Assembly: GCA_964036195.1 (NCBI GenBank)
Contig: OZ038454.1
Span: forward strand, 26,894,315-26,958,314
DNA from: Sphaerolaimus hirsutus
Taxonomy: Eukaryota > Nematoda > Chromadorea > Monhysterida > Sphaerolaimidae
DNA length: 64,000 nucleotides
Direction: 5' to 3'
A model generated the notes under the pieces. The model was not told the DNA's origin, did not search any database, and saw only the letters and a list, made by a program, of their open reading frames with translations. A program made the position numbers and the translations under genes. Shown in pieces: positions 56,212 to 64,000 of this stretch (position 1 is its first letter; each line of letters begins with the position of its first letter).

Positions 56212-57046
56212 CAGAGTTGGAAAAACGTATTTACGTTTACCCGAAATACCCGGTTATTTGGGTATTTATACTTACGTTTACGTTTACGTTTTCCAAAAAT
56301 ACCATTACGTTTTGTTACGTTTTCCTGGCACAATTACCCGGGTACCAGAGAAAACGTAAAAATCCAGCTACACGAAACCATGCGTCTGTGAAATGTGCTC
56401 TATTACCGCAGTCACATATTGATTTTGTGTAAATAGTTATACCACTGGACCAAAATAATGCCGATTATGTTGTGTAATTGTCTTTTTGACAGTGAAAATA
56501 TTGTAAATAAGTGCAATCAATCAATTGTAAATGTAATCAATGTGTCAATTTTGGAATATGAACAGTGTCTACGAATGTGTTACCTATAAATACAAGCAGA
56601 AAAGTGGAATGTGTGTATGTATTTGTGTTGTGGATTTTACAATCATTCACATTTTTGTTTTATTCATATCCTGCTGAAGTTTTGCAGTAATGGAATTTTT
56701 GATGAAGAAGTGTGCTAATCCATGTGCTAAAATGCGAGGCCATCAGCACCAACATTTGTAAACAAATAGACAAAAATTTAAATAAGATTTTTTGTATGTT
56801 ATGAAATGTAGGTGAAAAATATGGATGGAAATAATGTATACATTGTTGAAAATGTCACAACAATGGTTTTTTCAGAAGCTCTGCCCATATGGGGCACTTC
56901 TTGAAATTTTTACGTTTACGTTTTTTTTACGTATTCCTTGGTATTTTAAAAATACCTTACGTTTTAGTATTTATACTTTAAATTTGGAAAAGGTATTTAC
57001 GTTTACGTTTACGTTTTCCAAAAATACCAGTATTTGAACAACTCTG
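56212..57046. mobile_element. hAT-like element, CAGAGTTG family, gene B intron 10, TSD TTAGAATT
   Basis: Exact TSD (56204-56211, 57047-57054). It is an independent insertion from the one at 21127 in gene A: same intron, different target about 30 bp further along. Confidence 0.9.
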
Positions 57047-57159
57047 TTAGAATTCTTGATTTATGCAGAGTTGTTAAAAGTACTGAACTTTTTCAAAAGT
57101 AAACATTAATGTAAAGTATTTATTTTTTACTCACGGGTGAGTACAGAAAACGTAAAGTA

Positions 57160-58272
57160 CCGTATTTCCTCGAAATACCCCCCGGGGGGTGATTGTTTCC
57201 AACGATGGAAAAAACACAGAAATTGAACACAGAAACTCATTGAGTTTCTGTGTTTTTGTTTTACACAGAAACACGGAAACTCACAAATTTTGAAAAACTC
57301 AAAACTCAAATGAGTTTTTTTTTGGAGAACACAGAAACACAGAAACACGGAAACACAGAAAAGTTTTTTGAGTTTTTGAGTTTTTTTCAGCGAAGTGGTT
57401 GAACACATTTTCAAAATGCACATGAATTCAGTTAAACTAAACAAGATAAGATATGCATGTATAGCATGTAAATATGTACATAATGTATTCAAATTTTATG
57501 ATGGAACAAAAAATAATTTAAGGATGGCATGCACATCTCCTGGTGGACATGTTTAAATATAGTTGTAGTTCAAATCAATTCTGTAGTCTTCCATACAGTG
57601 CACATCCATTGAAGAATTTTGGAGTACTGCGTAAATTGTCCTTTGTGAGCATTTTGTTGATGCTGGTGTTGCGATGTGGGTGGATGTCCTCATTGAGGAC
57701 ATTTTTATGGACTTTTTTGACACTTGAATGATAACACTTATGTTATGTGGGGTTAAAACATGTGCAAAATCAATATTTTATAAGAAAACCGCTGTTTCCA
57801 CATCAAAATGCTGTAAATCAGATTTTTTGGGGGGAAAACTCGAGTTTTTTAGACAAAAACTCGAGTTTTTTAGAAAAAAACTAAAAAAACTCGAGTTTTA
57901 ACAAAAAACACAGAAATAAAAACAGAGTTACTCAAGTTTTTTTTCGATAAAAAACTCAAAACACAGGTATTCATTTTTGCAAAACTCAAAACACAGAAAG
58001 TGTTTTTTTTTGGAGAACTTACCCATCGTTGATTGTTTCAGAGTGAGAATTTTGAGAGAGAAACGCGAAAAATGCAACAAAAACCACCATTTATAAGCTT
58101 TTACAGCCTAATATAAGGATGTAGATGGTATAAACGATGTTCTAACATAACACAGTGAGTGTTTTGAATAAGTGTTTTGAACATCTATTATGCATTTCCC
58201 GGACCACAAATTCATAGTGCCGATTTTGAGGGGGGTATTTCGAGGGGGGGGGGGTATTTTGAGGAAATACGG
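57160..58272. mobile_element. TA-target MITE split by a hAT-like element, gene B intron 10
   Basis: CCGTATTTCCTCGAAATACC to TTTGAGGAAATACGG; contains 57200-58031. Confidence 0.82.
57200..58031. mobile_element. hAT-like element, CAACGATGG family, nested in a TA element, gene B intron 10
   Basis: Exact TSD ATTGTTTC (57192-57199, 58032-58039), inserted into the CCGTATTTCC element 57160-58272. This copy lacks the internal C/G-rich element present in the other two, so it shows the older form of the family. Confidence 0.88.
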
Positions 58273-59384
58273 TATTTATTTTTTACTTTTACTCATGCGT
58301 AAACTGTCCCCTCCCCAGAAAACGTAAAAGTGGGTATTTTTGTGAAATTTTCCCAAATTTTTGCTCAAAATCACTTTATTTCAAACTTTTTCATCATCAA
58401 ATTCACTATTTAATGTGTTTATGACTATTTTTGTGCTATTTTAGATATTTTATCCTTATATTTAGCTCTTCTCTCCCTTTTTTCCCTACAGCCTTGAAAA
58501 AAGCTGATAAAAAAGCCCGTTTGAAATATGTTTTCTGTACTCGCGTACTTTTAACAAGTATCTGTATTTATCGAGTAAATGTAAATACGTTTTAACAACT
58601 ATGAATTTATGAAAAAACATAAATATTGTTTATTTTTTGTTAGTTCACATTGATCGAGTATGGTGGGAAGCTGAGTCGTTAAAAGTACTGAACTTTTCCG
58701 AAAGTAAACGTAAATGTAAAGTATTTATTTTTACTCACAGGTGAGTACAGAAAACGTAAAGTATTGATATTCTACTTTTACTCATGAGTAAACGTGAGTA
58801 AATTACTTTTGTCACTGTAAAGGTGGGTATTTTTGGGAAATTTTGCTTCAATTTTCACTCAAAATCACCAATTTTTGAACTTGTTCATCATCTAAAACAC
58901 TAGTTACCGTATTTCTTCTAATAGAAGGGCGGGTCTCCAATAGAAGGGCGTCTTCAATAGAAGGTACACTTTTTTGACTTAATTTGGACCACAAAATAAA
59001 TAGAAGGGCGGTCTCCAATAGAAGGTACACAAGGTCCTGGAATTGTGCCAAATGCATGGAAAAATTTGAAGTATCAGCGGACACTGTACTTTAGTGGCTT
59101 TTATCCATGGATTCGGTGGTATTTTAACATCAAATGTTGAATGGACTCTATAATTCATTATTCTATGAACTGTCTCTGGCATAACACTTTGAAAAACCTT
59201 GGCAGAAAATAAATACCTCCTCCCTCGAAATATCCCTCATATGAGTTAATAAACCATGCCTCGAAGTACCCCCCATCTGGAATGATGTACATAATGTATG
59301 CGATGTAGGTAAATGAGTTTATGATTCTGCCAGTTTGCATCATAGCTACACATATACTAGTGTGTCTAGCGATGTTCGTTGATA

Positions 59385-59909
59385 CCGTATTTCCTCGAAA
59401 TACCCACCGCCGTCGAAATACCCCCCTTGAAATACCCCCCCCCCCCCGCTGAAAATGAACACTATGAACTTAAAACCCCCCCCCTCGAAATACTCCCCCT
59501 CGAAATACCCCCTTGAAATACCCCCCCCCCTCAAAATGGACACTATGAACTTATAAACCCCCCCTCGAAATACCCCCCCCCCCCAAATTTGGTGTATAGA
59601 GAACGTAAATGACAAAGGCTGCGGTTTGTCATCCGGGCAATGCAGAACACACGTTAAAAACGATGACTCTGTTATGTGAGAACAGTATTTATACGTCTAC
59701 ACACTTATACAAGTCTTTAGTATAAATGACGATTTTTGTTGCATTTTTCGACGTCTGCGTACGTTTCAGACGACACTTTAGTACTGGGATTTCAAAAAAT
59801 TTCTGGCAAAAAAATAACCCTCCCGTCGAAATCCCCCCTCGTTTAACCCCCCCTCAAAATTCTCGCTCTGAAAATATAAACCCCCTGGGGGTATTTCGAG
59901 GAAATACGG
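59385..59909. mobile_element. TA-target MITE, gene B intron 10
   Basis: CCGTATTTCCTCGAAATACC to TTTCGAGGAAATACGG with TA flanks. A related, less complete copy occupies 23040-23400 in gene A. Confidence 0.78.
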
Positions 59910-59929
59910 TAAATACCCATGTCCAAATA

Positions 59930-60117
59930 CCGTATTTCCTCAAAATACCCCTGGGGGTTTATTTTTCAGTGAGATTTTTGAATAAGGGTTAAACGAGGGG
60001 GTATATCGAGAGGGGTTATTATTTCGCAGAAATCTCAGTACTAAATTGTTGTTTGAAACGTGGGCAGACGTCGAAAAATGCAACAAAAACCCGACCATAA
60101 TGCAACAAACACCCATT
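59930..60117. mobile_element. Truncated TA-target MITE at the LINE junction, gene B
   Basis: Colinear with 24056-24231 of gene A up to AACAAACACCCAT, after which gene B switches to the LINE tail. Confidence 0.78.
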
Positions 60118-63100
60118 ACATTACATTACATATAAAATGAGATCAGGGGCCATACCTCTTGTGAGGTTACGCTCCTCGCACCTACCACTAATCGACCAGG
60201 TGCACTGGCTGTAAGATAACAGCCTTGGCAACCTGTTCTAACTAAATACCTTCGAGTATTTTAGTAATCAAGTTATATCATCGATCTGTTATCTGGTGCA
60301 GACATTTTGATATCATTTTATCCATTCCCATTCTATGATTATGACATGTCTGAGCATTTAACTGACCAGCATACCAGGTGCACGGTACAGAGCAGCTTAT
60401 TCTACCCAATTGATCTCTTTCTGATGCATTGCTTTTACACATGTAGAGTATGTGATGCAAATTTGCTACTATTTTCACGTGGGTGTCTGAACATGTTAGG
60501 CAGATTTTCCATCTGCGACCTGACCATGTCCTTAGAGCATTATATCAGGCGGCTAGCCAATTTAGCTCGTTGTAATGAACATTTATTTTTTCCAACTGAT
60601 CCAGAACCCCTCCCCTATAGTTTAGTGCTGATTCTGTCCCCAGTTTTTCTTATACTATTCTACGTCTCCGCATATAGACATATTGTTTTATGTTTGCACA
60701 TCTTACATTGCTAGTATCTATACTTATTTCCACGGCATTTTTGCTATCAATTACCATTCTTTCATTTGTGTTGTCCATTTTCAGCCTTACGTTGGTGAAG
60801 AGACTTTTATCCACAGTGTGCTATTGATAACCAACGTTCCCTACTTATATGACACATATAATGATCGTTAGTTAGAACTAGTTAGTGGTATTTGTCAGAA
60901 GGCAATATACCATCCATATCATAGAGCAGGGCACTGCTACTACATGATATTGGCAGTCGTAAAATTTTTTTCGATGTTTGTATGTATATTTTATCCATTT
61001 CCATGAAATGTTTTTTGTCTAGACCTGTTATTTCCAAACCATACATACTCCCTGGTTCCACATATGCCTTCCATGTGACGTAGCCCACATGAAGTGGAGA
61101 TATTGTGTTACGTGACGCGTTTAATGCCAAGGTACTTAATTGCCGCATTTTAGTAACAACTTTCTCCTTATGTTGTTTGAATGGATCAGCGCCGGTGTTT
61201 ATAATGACACCTAGATAGCGGATTGAATCTGTTTCGGATACCTCTTCCCGTGTTATACTTCCTTCTCCACCCAATTTAATGTACCATTTGTGTGGAGCTC
61301 TTTTTTGAAGACCCCATTGCAACACCTCACTTTTAGACACATTTATGCTAACACTCCATTTCCATGCCCAATCACTGAAAACACTCATTAGATGCTCCAA
61401 TTCAGTGTCTTTTGAGGCCATTAGGACAATGTCGTCAGCAAAGAACAGGGCCGGTATTTTAGGTAGTCCCTTACCGCATTTTGCCCCGATAGTGGTTTTT
61501 AGCAGCTTTGACGCAAGGTCATGGATATAGATTGCATAGAGTGTGGCACTGAGTGCACATCCTTGTGTCACAGCAATTGGGTATGCCAATACGTCACTAT
61601 CATAGCCACCATATGTCATAATTGCTTCTGTCTTGGTGTAGACATTTGCAATTGCTTGTATTAGTATTTTCAGGATTCCCATATTTTCCATCTTGAGCCA
61701 CAGTTTGTTCCTATCAGCTCTATCGAATGCTTTTACTGCATCTATAAAGCATGTTGTGAATTCGTTGCCGTTTGCCTGGGTGTAGTTGTAACATGTCTTG
61801 ATTATCTGTACGTTATCCAGGGTACGTCTCCCTGGTCTAAAACCGCCCTGCATTTCTGTGAGAGCGTTAGTGTCTTCTAGCCACCGGATTAATCTTTTGT
61901 TCAGAACAGACATGTAAACCTTTTTTATGTTACATAAGAGCCCCAAAGTTTTATAGTTTTAAAGATTACCTTTGTCTCCTTTCTTGTGTAATAGTATTAG
62001 TTTACACATAGCATCATTACTTGGAATATCTGCCCCCTGAAACCAATCATTGAATATCCGCCTTAACACCTCTTGGTGTTCTTCTTCCAGAAGTTTCAAA
62101 TGTTCATGAAAGACACCAGTTGTGCCACTGGATTTATTGTTTTTCAGAGATATTATTGATTTCTCAATTTCTATAGCAGTAATCGGTTTTTTGAGTTTTA
62201 GTAGGTCTTTTGAGTTTGTCTGTATTGGTGAAACAATCCCCACTTCATTTAACAGTGCACCAGGATTGTGTTTCATGATAACATCCCATGCTGCAGTCAT
62301 TTCTCTTTTCATATCTGGGCTATTGCAGATTGGATCACCATCTTGGTCATGTATTGTGTGGACACGGTTTTTTCCATCTTCTCTCAGCATGTTGACCTTT
62401 TTGAAAACATCAGAGATTGGATCACTTTTTCTGACATCTTGCACAAGTCTTTCAATACGTTTTCTCTTTCCAATTGGCGTTTAATCAATTTCAAATTTTT
62501 CCTTTCTGATTTGAGTTCAGTGTACATACCGTCTCTACTGGATGTGTTGCAAAGATTTACATCTTCATATTTTTTGATTTTGCGACGCAGTTTAGCAATT
62601 TTCTTACATTGTTTTTTCACTTTTGAAGGCGCTATTATTTGTCGTGTTTCACTTGTGCTTACTGTTGTTGTTGTCTTGATTGAATTCACTAGTGAGTCAT
62701 AGTTGGTTATCTGCTGCTCTCTCATATTTTCTTGAAATTTGATCTCTTATTCAGTTGTTTTTGGGCGAATGATCTTCTTGGTAGGTATTTTACTCACCAC
62801 CGTATGTTCAATCTTCATATATAATGCATTATGATCAGATTGGATGCTACTAATACTTCCCGTTTCATCCACTATCCCATGGTGCATAGAGATATCTCCA
62901 TCCATGAAACACAGATCAATAATTGTTTCAGCATTTTTCCTCTTGAAAGTCCAGAGACCATCCATATCACCGTTTATAAGTTGAATCCCTGTTTGACATA
63001 TAAAATTACGAACCAGATTCCCATTTGTATTTATAACTGGTTTATTCTCTGAAATGCCTAGGTGATCATTTCCAATGTGACCGTTGAAGTCACCCACTAT

Positions 63101-64000
63101 TATTGTGTCTTCATTGCATCCACTCAAATGTAAAATATTCCTTTCTAATTCAAGTAGAATATTTTCATTCAGCTTGCGTATCTGAGTTGACTTTTTTGCC
63201 TTGCTGTTATTTTCCAGGTAGACGACAAATATGTTTAGATTGTTCAACTTGTTGCCAGCTGTATTTACTGCTGTTTGCATCCCCGGGTGATCAGTTACCT
63301 TGATACTCAGAATGTTGTTCATAACTTCACTTTTAATCTTATTTTGTGAGTACCTTATACCTTTTCTAAAAAATATCAATAAACCACCAGTGTTCGGTGT
63401 TGCTTTCAGGTCATGAATTGCGCTGTAACCCCTTACGCTGAAGCATTCTGCTGTATTCTCATATTGAGTTTCAGTAAAACATAGAATATCAGATCCGCTT
63501 TTACTGATAGTGTCAAGCAAGCACTGGGCCTGGTTTTTCAAATACCGCGCGTTTTGATATAGGATGGTTAATGCAAGGAGTGTAGTGATTTTGTCGGTTT
63601 GAACATAGGTAGATTTGTCGTTTCCAGTGCTCACGCTGTCTATTTGGTACATAAAATATACCAGCCAGAACCACATACCAATGTGTTTTCTTCTTTTCAC
63701 CATATAAGCAAATACCATGAGTAAGATTGTAAGTATGGTAAAAATACCACTGCTGACAGGTAACTCATATGAGTTGGTATTGGGCAAGGGCGATATATGC
63801 GTACGTGTTGCTTTATTCAACTCAAATGTATCTGACTTTGATCTTGGGAAGCATTCAAAACCACTTCTATCTATCATGTCTGTGTTACATACATGCTTTT
63901 GCAAATTTATGTTGTAGGTATCATTTATTTCAGTGGTTTTGAATCCATCCCGCCAGTGATGCTGGCAAGAGAAAAAAAGAAAGTTTATCAACAGTAGAAC
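60118..64000 (-). mobile_element. APE-type LINE, 3' end at 60118, 5' end beyond window
   Basis: A non-LTR retrotransposon in antisense to gene B. Its 3' tail is a short TGTAA repeat (three units, read on the - strand) joined directly to intron sequence that is continuous in gene A. A 3' UTR of about 760 bp (60118-60881) holds no convincing ORF. The coding region follows (60882 upward). It separates gene B from its expected exons 11-12. Confidence 0.88.
60882..64000 (-). pseudogene. LINE endonuclease-reverse transcriptase ORF with three breaks
   Basis: Read on the - strand: an N-terminal part with two hydrophobic stretches (TILTILLMVFAYMV; WFWLVYFMYQI); an APE-like endonuclease (SDILCFTETQ, IIVGDFNGHIGN, SDHNALYMKI); a basic linker; then reverse transcriptase (GGFRPGRRTLDN, FIDAVKAFDRAD, VTQGCALSATLYAIYIHDL, active site FADDIVLMA) and a C-terminal tail ending at 60882. 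The frame is broken by in-frame TAA at 62747-62749 and 61959-61961 and by a one-base frameshift near 62465. Domain content is otherwise complete, so this is a recently dead or sequencing-affected copy. The clade cannot be assigned by eye. Confidence 0.85.

Larger units (their letters stand above)
57066..58603. mobile_element. CAGAGTTG-family element with two nested insertions, gene B intron 10
   Basis: Homologue of 21962-22446 in gene A, enlarged by the TA element 57160-58272, which in turn contains 57200-58031. Flanks GATTTATG / AATTTATG form a near-perfect TSD. Confidence 0.85.

Noticed and set aside
60307..60714. 135-residue + strand ORF
   Set aside because: Lies in the antisense of the LINE 3' UTR, no recognisable domain; probably chance.

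Overview
This is a repeat-saturated animal nuclear contig, most likely from a nematode. The main reason is that its only recognisable host genes encode secreted proteins with an LSP-type repeat domain, like the nematode moulting-cycle MLT-10-like family. No species can be named from the sequence alone, and the family call rests on recognising the repeat, not on a search.

Two tandem paralogues lie on the + strand. Gene A (11505-25328) assembles into 12 exons in which every splice phase agrees, giving 717 codons from a signal peptide to a stop. Gene B (39004-56153) repeats exons 1-10 with matching phases. Most exon lengths are identical and many introns still align. Its last two exons are not in the window, because a LINE on the - strand (from about 60118 past 64000) sits in intron 10 just before where exon 11 should lie. 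Exons 11-12 of gene A carry a five-residue repeat ending in LSP.

Nearly everything else is mobile DNA, and much of it can be bounded exactly from nested insertions and target-site duplications (TSDs). (1) There are at least eight families of non-autonomous hAT-like elements with 8-bp TSDs. Each has its own terminal inverted repeat (TIR) followed by its own short tandem repeat: GCGCCA, GGAAAACGG, ATTCGAAA, AACACAGA, AACGTAA, GAGTC, GGGATC or AAAATAA. (2) There is a large group of small elements with TA target sites and C/G-rich ends related to CCGTATTTCCTCGAA, in several end-sequence subfamilies that insert into each other. (3) One family has a CAG/CTG target site, and one copy forms most of intron 4 in both genes. 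(4) There are long foldback palindromes, a decayed BEL/Pao pol fragment at 5277-6668, and the LINE.

Region by region: 1-11.3 kb is nested repeats with the BEL/Pao fragment; 11.3-25.3 kb is gene A; 25.3-38.7 kb is intergenic repeats; 38.8-60.1 kb is gene B; 60.1-64 kb is the LINE. No tRNA, rRNA or CRISPR was seen. The strongest leads are the transposon-derived intron 4, whose removal would rejoin the reading frame, and the shared architecture of the hAT-like families.
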